A stretch of DNA of 64,000 bases, from positions 29,147 to 93,146 of the forward strand of contig JABHDC010000249.1 of NCBI GenBank assembly GCA_018673255.1, written 5' to 3'. Shown here one piece after another: positions 6,691-15,432 of the stretch. The notes under the pieces are model-generated. The model was not told the origin of the DNA and searched no databases. It worked only from the letters and a program-made list of their open reading frames with translations. The translations under genes and the position numbers were made by a program. Each line of letters opens with the position of its first letter. Position 1 is the stretch's first letter. The DNA is from Gemmatimonadota bacterium. Lineage in GTDB: Bacteria; Latescibacterota; UBA2968; UBA8231.

Positions 6691-9528
6691 TCATTTCGTA
6701 TCCGCCGTCGAGAATTCCGCCTGTGACATTCGCTTCAACTGGTAGGCCGTCAGGACGATGACCATGGCACCCAGCACCCAGGCCATGGCGGCGCCGAGTC
6801 CATAGTGCAGTTCCATGAAGGTGCGCTCGAAGATATCGAGACCCAGTACGCGCGTGGCCCCATTGGGACCCCCACCGGTCATGGCGAGGATGAAGTTGGT
6901 CCCGCCCTTGAAAGAGCCGACGATGGCGCCGACCAGCTGGATGAGGATGAGGAACTTCACCCGCGGCAAGGTGATGTAGGCCAGTCGCTGCAGGATGCCG
7001 GCGCCATCCATCGTGGCTGCTTCGATGAGCTCTTCAGGCACGGTCTTGAGGGCTGCCAGATAGATGATGCAGCCAGGTCCTGCTGTAGCCCAGACGGAGG
7101 GCAGCACGACACAGAGCATGGCCAGGTCAGGGTCATCGACCCACGAGAGGGGTTCGATCGAGAAACTGCCGACAAACCCGCTCAGGAAGGTGGCGACGCC
7201 CGAGAATCCGGTGACCTGTTCAGGATCCAGACCGCGGGCGAGGATGACGAGATCACCGGGGCCAACCCAGGCTGACCAGACCGGCATCAGCGTCGCAATG
7301 ACCAATCCCGCACCAAAGGCGATAATGGCGGTACGCACGGGGCGGGTCAGTTCGCGCAGCTGCCAGGCCATGGAGAGGATGAGACCGATCAGGGCGAGCC
7401 ACACGCCCAACGCCAGCAGTTTCATCAGGGTGGCGCCGACCGGTCCGAGATGGTTGAGCGACAGCAGCAACTGGTTGAAGAAACCTGATTCGGACGGCTC
7501 GTAGAGTTGGCGCCACAGAAAAACCATGATGACACCGGAGACGACGGTGGGCAGGTAGAAGACGGTGCGGAAGAAGTACTTCAGTCCTGCTGTCGGCACC
7601 TCATCCAGCAGGATGGCGACGAAGATCGGTGGCCAGAACCCGAGACCCACCGTCAGCAGCACCCAGTAAAAAGTGCGACCCAGTGAGGCCCAGAAGCGAC
7701 CATCGTAAAGGATGGTGGCAAAATTATCGATGCCCACAAAGGCGGAGTCGATGACGAGTTCGTATTCGAAGAGGGCCAGGGGTGCACCCATCATCAGGGG
7801 GGCGTATTGCCAGAACATGACGATGGCCATGGACGGCAGGATCAGCAGGTACGCTGTTCGGTAGTGCCACCATGAATGTCGGTTGCCACGTTCGGCCTCT
7901 GCTGCCGAGAAGATGCGCCACACCCACGTCAATGAACCGGTGAAGACGACGACGATGAAGAGCAGCACGGAGGTGCCGACGGTGCGACGCTGGGTCCACT
8001 CCTCTTCGGTGAGTTCACCCAGCATGTACCTGTCGACGCGCTCAGCATAGAGATCGAGTCCCTCGGCAATGCGGGCCAGGGCGTCTTCACGAGGCAGTTC
8101 CAGCAAGGGCTGCTGCAGGGCCCAGTTGATGGGCTCGGAGACCTTGTCGTAGATGAACTGCGTGTTCTTGCCGTAGGGTTCGGGCACGCCGTGGGCGAGG
8201 GCCCGTTGGTAGGTCTCCTGCCAGCCCTTTGGGACCTGTCGCAGAATCTCGCGATAGCCGAATCGTTCCAGTAGATGGGGCTGCACGAAGCGGCCGTAGC
8301 CATTCTCCACGAAGACCCGGGTGCGAATCTCCTTGGCCTTATCGCTGGCGACGAACCAGATATACTCCATGACGGCGAGTTTCTGTGCCGGTGACGTGTC
8401 GCGAAATACACCCAGCATGCGCGCATTGAGATCGCCACCCCCGGCGCCACGGGGTGAATCAGGAATGGGTGCGATCCCGACCAGTTCGGGGTTGATGGAG
8501 GCCAGCATCTCGTCCTCCAGGCTGGAGAACTGCATGCCAACCTGGCCTCGTTCCCATTTCAGCGACGCATCATTGCCAGGCAGTCCGACGTAGGCGATGC
8601 CCTTGTAGGTCTGCCCATCGGCCTCGAAGGGCTCATCCACCAGTCGCAGAAGGAAGTAGATCGCCTCTGCCATCTCGGGTGTGTTGAAGGAGGCGCGCCA
8701 CCGTCCTTCCGGGCCACGATCCATGAAGGTGGCGCCATTGGAGGCGAAGAGGGAATAGGCTCCCCAACTGATCGCCGGGCCACCGGCGAAGGTGATCCCA
8801 TACTTCCCGGGCAGCGCCTTGATGCGCCGTCCGTAGTCCAGCAACTCCTGCCAGTTACCGGGGGGATGGCGCGGGTCGAGGCCGGCCTGCTGGAAGACAT
8901 CCTTGCGATACAACATCACCTTGGCCAGCACCGTCGTCGGCATGGCCCAGATGTGACGGCCGGGAGGGATGCCCGTCTTGTCCGTGTCGGCGACGCGATG
9001 TATAACAGGCCAGACCGGTTCAGGCACGCGGGACAGAATCGCATCCCTGGCCGCCTCGATCTCAGCCAATGACGGCTCGGTGAGCCATTCGCCATCGGGC
9101 GTTGACTGGCGCACACCCTCGTTCGGGCTCAGAACGCGCGCGAGCAGGACCTCCAGGGGTTCGAGAAAGCCGTGATTCATGTAGCTGGAGGACTGCCGGA
9201 AGTTGACGTAGATCGCGTGGGGTGGATTGCCCGACGAGATGCCCATCAACGGCCCCGTGTCCATCGCGTGCCCCTGGATCTTGGGCATGGCGAAGGGCTT
9301 GAACACGTAGTCGGGGTGGTCGCGCAGGAACGCGCGCAACACGGCCCGCTGGGCCAGGGCCCCGGCACTCACATTGTTGACGGCCGGCAGGTCGCCTGAG
9401 ATGACGACGACGGGTTCAGCGTCGCTCGCAGCGACCCCATGTGTCGGTGCCAGGCTGATCAAGACAATGGCAACGAGCAGGGACGCGAGGCCACTGCGTC
9501 TGGATGGCACGATATGTGTCAGATTCAT
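6691..9528 (-). CDS. Fused extracellular solute-binding protein and MalF-like ABC permease
   Basis: 945 residues. A signal peptide (about 1-34, ending GVAA) leads into a family 1 sugar-binding protein (about 35-450, with GRHIWAMPTTVLAKVMLYRKD and the WQELLDYGRRIK segment). A membrane helix at about 514-536 follows, then a MalF-type permease (about 558-945) with the EAA loop starting near residue 832 (EELIEAATMDGAGILQRLAY). Binding protein and permease are normally separate chains; here the binding protein is tethered to the membrane complex. The frame is continuous through the junction (around 7920-8060), so this is not two genes. It sits between RtcB and the MalG-like gene. No Shine-Dalgarno motif is obvious before the ATG. 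Confidence 0.85.
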   Translation of the reverse strand: MNLTHIVPSRRSGLASLLVAIVLISLAPTHGVAASDAEPVVVISGDLPAVNNVSAGALAQRAVLRAFLRDHPDYVFKPFAMPKIQGHAMDTGPLMGISSGNPPHAIYVNFRQSSSYMNHGFLEPLEVLLARVLSPNEGVRQSTPDGEWLTEPSLAEIEAARDAILSRVPEPVWPVIHRVADTDKTGIPPGRHIWAMPTTVLAKVMLYRKDVFQQAGLDPRHPPGNWQELLDYGRRIKALPGKYGITFAGGPAISWGAYSLFASNGATFMDRGPEGRWRASFNTPEMAEAIYFLLRLVDEPFEADGQTYKGIAYVGLPGNDASLKWERGQVGMQFSSLEDEMLASINPELVGIAPIPDSPRGAGGGDLNARMLGVFRDTSPAQKLAVMEYIWFVASDKAKEIRTRVFVENGYGRFVQPHLLERFGYREILRQVPKGWQETYQRALAHGVPEPYGKNTQFIYDKVSEPINWALQQPLLELPREDALARIAEGLDLYAERVDRYMLGELTEEEWTQRRTVGTSVLLFIVVVFTGSLTWVWRIFSAAEAERGNRHSWWHYRTAYLLILPSMAIVMFWQYAPLMMGAPLALFEYELVIDSAFVGIDNFATILYDGRFWASLGRTFYWVLLTVGLGFWPPIFVAILLDEVPTAGLKYFFRTVFYLPTVVSGVIMVFLWRQLYEPSESGFFNQLLLSLNHLGPVGATLMKLLALGVWLALIGLILSMAWQLRELTRPVRTAIIAFGAGLVIATLMPVWSAWVGPGDLVILARGLDPEQVTGFSGVATFLSGFVGSFSIEPLSWVDDPDLAMLCVVLPSVWATAGPGCIIYLAALKTVPEELIEAATMDGAGILQRLAYITLPRVKFLILIQLVGAIVGSFKGGTNFILAMTGGGPNGATRVLGLDIFERTFMELHYGLGAAMAWVLGAMVIVLTAYQLKRMSQAEFSTADTK

Positions 9529-9579
9529 AGGTGGTACATCATAGCTGTGACCGCGCTGTGCTGCAACAACGACGGCAGG

Positions 9580-10788
9580 TCAATCCCGATAGGGATCCCA
9601 CGTGTCGGGGCCGGCCATGGCGACACCCAGGGGTGTCAGCGTGTGCAGGATGCGGATGCTGTCGTGATGGTGTTCCAGCACGTCCGGCAAGCGCTTGTAG
9701 CAGTGGGGTGACTCATCTGTACCGGCGCCCCGCAACTCGACGCCCCAGTCCCTGATCCAGGCATCCATCATCTGGCGACTGATGGCGCCTTCCTTGACTG
9801 TCACCTTCCGCTTGCGGCCACCCTTGCGTTGCCAGCGAGTCTTGCCGGCAGCTGCCGTGCGCGACATGACCCGACCCGCACCGTGTACGGTTGAGTAGTA
9901 GCCTGTCTGGGCCGCGGCCGAATCGACACCCTCAACGATGACAGACAGGTCGCCCATGGAACCACCAACAAAACCTCGCTGCCCCGGAAAAGCCGGCGTC
10001 GCTCCCTTGCGCACGACCCAGAGATCGCGGTCATCGTGCTCTTCGAGCCAGGCGAAATTGTGGTGATTGTGCACCTGCTCGACGATCGTGGCGCCGAGCA
10101 GGGCCACCACGCGGTCGCAGACCCAGTCGCGTCCGGCGTAGGCATAACGACCGGCCAACTTCATACAGGCGATGTATTCCTGTCCCGTCTGTGAATCGGC
10201 ATCGAACAGCACCGGAGGCGCATGGAAATCGTCCCGGCCACCGCCGAGGCGCATGAAGTGCGTGGCGAGTTTGTGGCCGAAGCCACGGGAGCCGAAGTGG
10301 ACACCGATCCAGATGCGGTCGTCCTCGTCGGCAAAGACGTCGACATAGTGATTGCCGGCGCCCACCGTGCCGAGTTGAGAGGCAGCCAGATCCTGCAGAT
10401 CGGCGGCCACGTCGATTGCCCAGGCCGGGTCATCCTCGAACAGGGCATCGTCGACGGGTTCCGGATTCTGGCGTCCGATGCCGAAGGAGATCGTCTGCCA
10501 GATCTCGTCCATGAACGAGGCGATGCCCCGCGCATTCAGTTGATCGCGGGTCATATCGACGCGGACGGCCTTGTTGCCACAGGCGATGTCGTAGCCGACG
10601 CCGGAGGGTGAGACTCTGCCGTCATAAGCCACGACGCCACCAACAGGCATGGAATAACCCAGGTGATGGTCGGCCATCAGAGCGCCACCGACGGCATTCG
10701 TACCAGTGGCCATACAGGCGTGGAGTTGTTTCAGGGCACCGGCGTCGACGGGATCACCCCAGGCCACGCGAAGAGGATCATCTGTCAT
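9580..10788 (-). CDS. rtcB: RtcB family RNA ligase
   Basis: 402 residues from the internal ATG at 10788, near the usual RtcB length. The frame is open to 10854, but that would overlap the divergent regulator start. Signature elements: HHLGYSMPVGG, then GVGYDIACGNKAVR with the metal-binding Asp and Cys70; GTVGAGNHYVDV; VHFGSRGFGH; EQVHNHHNFAWLE with several His; and a late GGSMGD and STVHGAGR segment carrying the His that becomes guanylylated in this family. RtcB joins RNA 2',3'-cyclic phosphate or 3'-phosphate ends to 5'-OH using GTP and Mn2+. There is no RtcA or archease gene in the window. Confidence 0.9.
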   Translation of the reverse strand: MTDDPLRVAWGDPVDAGALKQLHACMATGTNAVGGALMADHHLGYSMPVGGVVAYDGRVSPSGVGYDIACGNKAVRVDMTRDQLNARGIASFMDEIWQTISFGIGRQNPEPVDDALFEDDPAWAIDVAADLQDLAASQLGTVGAGNHYVDVFADEDDRIWIGVHFGSRGFGHKLATHFMRLGGGRDDFHAPPVLFDADSQTGQEYIACMKLAGRYAYAGRDWVCDRVVALLGATIVEQVHNHHNFAWLEEHDDRDLWVVRKGATPAFPGQRGFVGGSMGDLSVIVEGVDSAAAQTGYYSTVHGAGRVMSRTAAAGKTRWQRKGGRKRKVTVKEGAISRQMMDAWIRDWGVELRGAGTDESPHCYKRLPDVLEHHHDSIRILHTLTPLGVAMAGPDTWDPYRD

Positions 10789-10852
10789 GATGCTGCCCCG
10801 GCTCTGACGTCGGCTCTGGCTGCGGTGGACGCGGACGACGAGGTTTGATGAC

Positions 10853-11071
10853 ATGCCACGAATCGATGCCCGTGCTGTTCAGCGTATGATGGTGCGCCGT
10901 AACTACCTCTTCAAGCACCAGTTGGCCAACGTCCTGGGGGTCAGCTACGAGCGCCTGATCGCGATTCTTACCCAGGGGGAGGACGACGTGGAAGAGGTTC
11001 TCCTGGTGCGACTGTGTGACGTGCTGAAGTGCGATCGAGGCGAGATCCTGCGTCCAGGTGAATCCCCCTGA
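10853..11071 (+). CDS. Small XRE-type helix-turn-helix regulator
   Basis: 72 residues, essentially one Cro/C1-type helix-turn-helix domain: a basic start (MPRIDARAVQRMMVRRN), LFKHQLANVLGVSYERLIAIL as the likely recognition region, then VLLVRLCDVLKCDRGEIL, the typical closing helix. GAGG lies 9 bases before the ATG. It diverges from rtcB with only 64 bases between the chosen starts, so it may regulate rtcB, although that is inferred from position alone. Confidence 0.75.
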   Translation: MPRIDARAVQRMMVRRNYLFKHQLANVLGVSYERLIAILTQGEDDVEEVLLVRLCDVLKCDRGEILRPGESP

Positions 11072-11141
11072 ACTGACATCCTGGCTGTCAGATGCGATCA
11101 GATCGGATGTGGTCAGCAATACTGAGATGGCCGGGTCGCGG

Positions 11142-11588
11142 CTAACTCGTCGCATCGGATCCCAGCAGAAACGAACGCCCTGCATCCACGAGGACCCTCT
11201 TTCGCAGGGCCTCACGTCCCAGCAGCAGGCGAAATCCCATGTTTGCCCGGTCGGTGAGGGTGATCTCGATGGGCCACTGGCGTGCGCCCAGCGCGAGCAC
11301 GGTCTGGATCACGGGACGTAGCTCGGTGATCCCGGAGGATGAGCGGACACTGCGCTCGTCGATGACCTCGTGATCGACCACGATGCCGTGTCGGGTATCT
11401 CGCTGGATCGGGTGGAGGCGGAATCGTACACGCAGAATCCCGTCGGCGAAATACTCCTCCATATCCACAGCGTGCAGGGCCGATGTGCGAGCCCCGGTGT
11501 CGATCTTTCCCTTGATACGGTCGACGCCCATCTCCGGCAGACCGACCCACTCCCGCCAACCGATGTTCACCCGAGTCTTTGTGTGCAA
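11142..11588 (-). CDS. RimK-associated retropepsin-like protease domain protein
   Basis: 148 residues from a TTG start at 11588, chosen because AGAAGGGA lies just upstream and the family begins with a short lead into IGWREWVGLPE. The conserved Asp-Thr-Gly is Asp30-Thr31-Gly32 in KIDTGARTSALHA, the signature of the ATP-dependent Zn-protease / retropepsin-like domain often fused or adjacent to RimK-type ATP-grasp ligases. The later FRLLLGREALRKRVLVD strand is the usual closing element. No RimK ligase lies within view. It is divergent from the hydrolase gene to its right. Confidence 0.8.
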   Translation of the reverse strand: MHTKTRVNIGWREWVGLPEMGVDRIKGKIDTGARTSALHAVDMEEYFADGILRVRFRLHPIQRDTRHGIVVDHEVIDERSVRSSSGITELRPVIQTVLALGARQWPIEITLTDRANMGFRLLLGREALRKRVLVDAGRSFLLGSDATS

Positions 11589-11695
11589 GATGGCGTCCCT
11601 TCTGATTCGGACCCAGATTGTTGGCCGCCGGTACAGGCGGTGCCACGAAAGATACACCGAGATGGTGGGGCCGCGACGCGACGAGAGGAAGGTAG

Positions 11696-13672
11696 ATGAT
11701 GAGTAGTGGCTATGGTCATATGGTGCACGACGATTTTGTCGAGCGGGTTCGTTCCATGCGGGAAGAACGGCAGGCACAGCTGGCCGGAATCCGCACCAAA
11801 GCTCAGGCGCAAGGCTACCAGCGCCGGGTGCGCAAGGCGATCCGTCAGGCTTTCGGGCCTCGCCCCGCTAAGACGCCACTGAACACGCAGGTCACCGGTG
11901 TCGTCGAGACGCGGCATTGCCGGATCGAGAAACTGCTGTTCGAGAGTCGCCCCGGTTGTCTGGTCACGGCGCACCTCTACGTGCCCAACAAGCTCGACGG
12001 CAAGGCACCGGCCGTGCTGGGAACGTGTGGCCACAGTGCGGATGGGAAACTCGAGCCCAAGTATCAGGGATTCTGCCAGCGCCTGGCGCGAAATGGCTAT
12101 GTCGTGCTCATCTACGATCCCTTCAATCAGGGGGAGCGCGACCAATACCAGCGTCTGCCCGACAGGAGTGCCGTGGGCAATTGCTGCCACGCCCACAACA
12201 TGATGGGCAAACAGCTCGAACTGGTGGGGGAGTGGTTCGGCATGTGGCGCACGTGGGACGGTGTTCGTGCCCTCGACGTGCTGCTGGCGCGCCCCGAAGT
12301 CGATCGTACCCGTGTGGGCCTCACCGGCAACTCGGGTGGGGGCACGATGACTCAGTGGTTGTGGGCGACGGAGCCGCGTTTCACGATGGCGGCGCCGAGT
12401 TGTTTCGTGACCACCTTCCTGAACAATCTGGAGAATGAGCTGCCCGCAGATTGTGAGCAGTATCCACCCGGCGTCCTGGGCGCCGGTCTGGAAATGGCTG
12501 ACTTCTACATCGCCCGCGCGCCGGATCCGGTGATGTTGCTGGGTCAGAAGTATTGCTTCTTCGACCGCAGAGGGTTGAAGGAGGCCTACGACGAGGTCCG
12601 GAATTTCTACAAGGTCCTCGGGGCGCCGGCGGCGTCGACCCAGCTGTTCATCGGTGGGCATCCCCATGGCTTCTTCGAGGACAACCAGGAGGCGATGGTC
12701 GGGTTCTTTGCCGAGACCGCCCACACGACGGCCAAGAAAGTGCGTCAGGTGGACGAGATCGACGCAGAGGCAGGGAATGTGACCCCCACGGGGAACACGG
12801 TCGATGCGGGCGCCACGCCGATCTACGAGCTGATCGCGTCACAAGCTCAGATGCTGGCTGAGGGACGCAAGAAGCTGACCGGTCCGGCACTTCGTCGGAC
12901 GGTTACCGAACTTCTGCATCTGCCCGATCGCGCCGCATCACCCCACTATCGTGTCCTGAGATCCCGACGGGTGGATGGCGAGACCTGTGCGCGGTATGCT
13001 GTCGAAACCGGGCCGGGTCATGTGCGTGCGATCATGCACAAGATCCTCGTCGACGGATCCCGGGCGCAGACACTGGATGTGGAGACAGCCGTCCATCTCC
13101 ATCTGCCCCACGTGGATGCCTCAACAGAATGTGCCGACAAATGGGTCGCCCAGACGGCTGATGGTAGATCCAGATATCTGCTGGATGTGCGCGGCCTGGG
13201 CGAATCGATGCCGGATGAGGCGAAAGAGAATTTCTTCCATCCCTACGGCATGGATTACATGTTCCATGGTCACGAGTTGCTTTTTGGTGAGAGTTGGGTG
13301 GGCAAGCGCGTCCACGATGTGCTGGCCACGATCGACCTGCTCGTCACTGAGGGCGCGAGTCGGGTGACGATCAGTGGCCACGGCCAGGGCGCCGTGCTGG
13401 CCGCTTACGCCGCCCTGCTGCACGATGGGGTGGGGGCCGTCACGCTGAAAGGCGCGCCGCTGTCGTATCAGGCGATGGCCCAGGCACCGCTGGTGTCGTG
13501 GCCGGCGTCCAACTTCGTGCGCAACTGTCTGGCCCACTTCGACCTGCCTGATGTCTACCGCGCCCTCGGGCGACGGCTGACGCTGACCGAGCCCTGGGAT
13601 GTGGAGATGAAGCCACTGCGCGGCGCTCGGCTGAAACGGGCGCTGGCCGTTGAGGGCCTGGTGATGCGCTGA
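11696..13672 (+). CDS. Double alpha/beta-hydrolase, acetyl-xylan-esterase-like
   Basis: 658 residues. The N-terminal half is an alpha/beta hydrolase with the nucleophile in GNSGGG (Ser213), an oxyanion region CGHSADGK and a later GGHPHGF carrying the likely catalytic His. It resembles acetyl-xylan-esterase / prolyl-oligopeptidase-like hydrolases with a long N-terminal helical cap. The C-terminal half (about 380-658) looks like a second hydrolase fold, but at the nucleophile elbow it reads SGHGQG, so the Ser is replaced. No signal peptide is seen; it is probably cytoplasmic. AGGAAGG precedes the tandem ATGs at 11696 and 11699. The substrate is unknown; an ester in glycan breakdown is plausible. 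Confidence 0.75.
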   Translation: MMSSGYGHMVHDDFVERVRSMREERQAQLAGIRTKAQAQGYQRRVRKAIRQAFGPRPAKTPLNTQVTGVVETRHCRIEKLLFESRPGCLVTAHLYVPNKLDGKAPAVLGTCGHSADGKLEPKYQGFCQRLARNGYVVLIYDPFNQGERDQYQRLPDRSAVGNCCHAHNMMGKQLELVGEWFGMWRTWDGVRALDVLLARPEVDRTRVGLTGNSGGGTMTQWLWATEPRFTMAAPSCFVTTFLNNLENELPADCEQYPPGVLGAGLEMADFYIARAPDPVMLLGQKYCFFDRRGLKEAYDEVRNFYKVLGAPAASTQLFIGGHPHGFFEDNQEAMVGFFAETAHTTAKKVRQVDEIDAEAGNVTPTGNTVDAGATPIYELIASQAQMLAEGRKKLTGPALRRTVTELLHLPDRAASPHYRVLRSRRVDGETCARYAVETGPGHVRAIMHKILVDGSRAQTLDVETAVHLHLPHVDASTECADKWVAQTADGRSRYLLDVRGLGESMPDEAKENFFHPYGMDYMFHGHELLFGESWVGKRVHDVLATIDLLVTEGASRVTISGHGQGAVLAAYAALLHDGVGAVTLKGAPLSYQAMAQAPLVSWPASNFVRNCLAHFDLPDVYRALGRRLTLTEPWDVEMKPLRGARLKRALAVEGLVMR

Positions 13673-13727
13673 GGGCCTGTGTCGGCTCGCAGATACGTGC
13701 GCGGTGCCGGCTGACTTACGGTGAATC

Positions 13728-13755
13728 GCCCTGGTGCGCTGGATGCTGCCAGGGC
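13728..13755. terminator. Hairpin between convergent genes
   Basis: GCCCTGG (13728-13734) and CCAGGGC (13749-13755) form a 7-bp stem with a 14-base loop in the 97-base gap between the hydrolase and the PhyH gene. It could serve either strand. No T-run is present. Confidence 0.35.
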
Positions 13756-13769
13756 TGACGGGCCCTCTG

Positions 13770-14567
13770 TCAGTCTGCCGTCATGGTCCAATCGGTTTCG
13801 CCACCCAGGCCGGTGATGACAGGGAAGGTCTTCTGTCTGGGCTGGCCCTCTTTCGGGGCGTAGCGGACCTGGGGTGAGAAGTAGGCATACAGGGCTGTAT
13901 TGCGTGGATTCGGTGACTGATTTGGGCCCGAGCCATGCACCATCAGGGAGTGGAAGCAGACGACACTGCCGGCACGGAGAGGGACATCGATCCGCGTGCT
14001 CAGGTCGATATCGTCGCGAGACGTGACCTTGTCTTCGGCCGTCGTGATCTTTCCCCAGTCCTGGAGGCCCCATTTGTGGCTGCCGGGGATGACCTGGATG
14101 CACCCATTTTCGGGTGACGAGTCATTGAGGGCGATGCTGACCGTGACGAGGGTGGGCGGGTCCATGGGCCAGTAGGCTGAATCCTGATGCAGGGCGTGGG
14201 CTGATCCGTGATGGGCCGGCTTGAGCATCAATGTGGACCGGAAGAGCAGAAGGTCGTCACCGATCAGCTCCTGGATGATCGGTACCAGACGCTGGTGAGC
14301 GGACAGATCGCGGAACACGTCGGACACATCGCGCGTGCCTTCGACCTTGCGCAGCAGCGGCAGGCCATCGTCACGTTGGGTCGCTGCCGCGTGGGGTTCA
14401 TGCTGGAACTGGGCAAGATCCGAACCGGATACTTCAAGATCGGCGGCTACCTGATGGAGTCGATCGATTTCGCCACGGCAGACTTCGAGCTCCGTTGGCG
14501 TGAGCAAGTCTTCGATGACGAGATAGCCCTGCTCTTCGAAGAAATCGCGATTCGACTGAACTGACAT
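13770..14567 (-). CDS. Phytanoyl-CoA dioxygenase (PhyH) family protein
   Basis: 265 residues from ATG 14567, preceded by GGAG at a good distance; the frame extends upstream but overlaps the divergent gene. The Fe(II)/2-oxoglutarate facial triad is visible: His127 and Asp129 (ALHQDSAYW), His211 (MVHGSGPNQ), with Arg222 (NPR) for 2-oxoglutarate. The NGCIQVIPGSHKWG segment is characteristic of PhyH proteins, which hydroxylate a wide range of small molecules. The divergent amidohydrolase begins 24 bases away, so the two probably share a control region and possibly a pathway. Confidence 0.9.
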   Translation of the reverse strand: MSVQSNRDFFEEQGYLVIEDLLTPTELEVCRGEIDRLHQVAADLEVSGSDLAQFQHEPHAAATQRDDGLPLLRKVEGTRDVSDVFRDLSAHQRLVPIIQELIGDDLLLFRSTLMLKPAHHGSAHALHQDSAYWPMDPPTLVTVSIALNDSSPENGCIQVIPGSHKWGLQDWGKITTAEDKVTSRDDIDLSTRIDVPLRAGSVVCFHSLMVHGSGPNQSPNPRNTALYAYFSPQVRYAPKEGQPRQKTFPVITGLGGETDWTMTAD

Positions 14568-14591
14568 GAACAAGCTCCACGGAAAGGACGG

Positions 14592-15416
14592 ATGACGGAC
14601 ATGAGAATCATCGATGCACATGTACATACACTGGCGAACTACGCACCCATGGCCCCCTTCGAGGACATGGGTCGTGTCGATCGATTGCTACATCATATGG
14701 ATGAGGCGGGTGTTGAGAAAGCGCTGATGCTGCCCGTGGTCCAGGATTTCTCGCCCGACAACAACGCCGAGTGTGGTCGTTGGGCCCAGGAGCACCCTGA
14801 CCGTCTGGCGGCGATGACCGACGTGCCACTGGATGCGCCCGATGCAGCGGAGCGTGTCATGGCGGCCAGGGCACAGTATGGTTCGGTGGCGATCAGTTGT
14901 TATCCGCGCACGCCGGATCTGGCGTGGATGACGGCCAGTGAACACGACGCGATCTGGATCGCCTTCCAGGCCAGTGGCCTCGTCTGCAATCTGCAGGTGA
15001 CGCCACCCAACTACCGCCACATCATCGAGTTGGCGCAGCGGTATCGACAGGTGCGATTTGTCCTCAATCACTTCGGGCTTCCCAAGGGGGCCGGCATCGC
15101 CCCGGAGGATGTGGCCTCAGGGGGCCTCGACGAAGCACGGTTGCTGGACAACCTCTTCGTCAAGGTGTCGGCCTACTACAGTGTGGCGGACACGCCCTGG
15201 GATCACCGTTGTCCGACGGCGCTGGCCTATCTGTATCGGTTGCGGGATCTACTGGGTGCTGAACGGTTGATGTTCGGCAGCGACTGGCCACCGGCGGGCA
15301 GGCAGCTGACCTATCGGCAGATCGTCGAGATTGTGCGGACCGAGGCGACTGAGCTGACCGAGGCCGAAAAGGCTGCCATCCTGGGCGAGACCGCAGCCCG
15401 CGTCTACGGGATCTGA
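14592..15416 (+). CDS. Amidohydrolase family protein (metal-dependent TIM-barrel hydrolase)
   Basis: 274 residues. It begins IIDAHVHT, whose two His bind the first metal in amidohydrolase-2 proteins. VLNHFGLPKG supplies another His and FGSDWPPAG the conserved C-terminal Asp. The fold and length match lactonases and decarboxylases of the amidohydrolase-2 group (2-pyrone-4,6-dicarboxylate hydrolase or L-fuconolactonase type). AAGGA lies close to the first ATG; the ATG at 14601 is an alternative. It is divergent from the PhyH gene and convergent with the giant histidine kinase. Confidence 0.85.
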   Translation: MTDMRIIDAHVHTLANYAPMAPFEDMGRVDRLLHHMDEAGVEKALMLPVVQDFSPDNNAECGRWAQEHPDRLAAMTDVPLDAPDAAERVMAARAQYGSVAISCYPRTPDLAWMTASEHDAIWIAFQASGLVCNLQVTPPNYRHIIELAQRYRQVRFVLNHFGLPKGAGIAPEDVASGGLDEARLLDNLFVKVSAYYSVADTPWDHRCPTALAYLYRLRDLLGAERLMFGSDWPPAGRQLTYRQIVEIVRTEATELTEAEKAAILGETAARVYGI

Positions 15417-15432
15417 CCCTTCCGGCAGGGAG

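Noticed and set aside
11567..12724. 385-codon minus-strand frame across the retropepsin and hydrolase genes
   Set aside because: It overlaps two genes with strong motifs and shows no domain.
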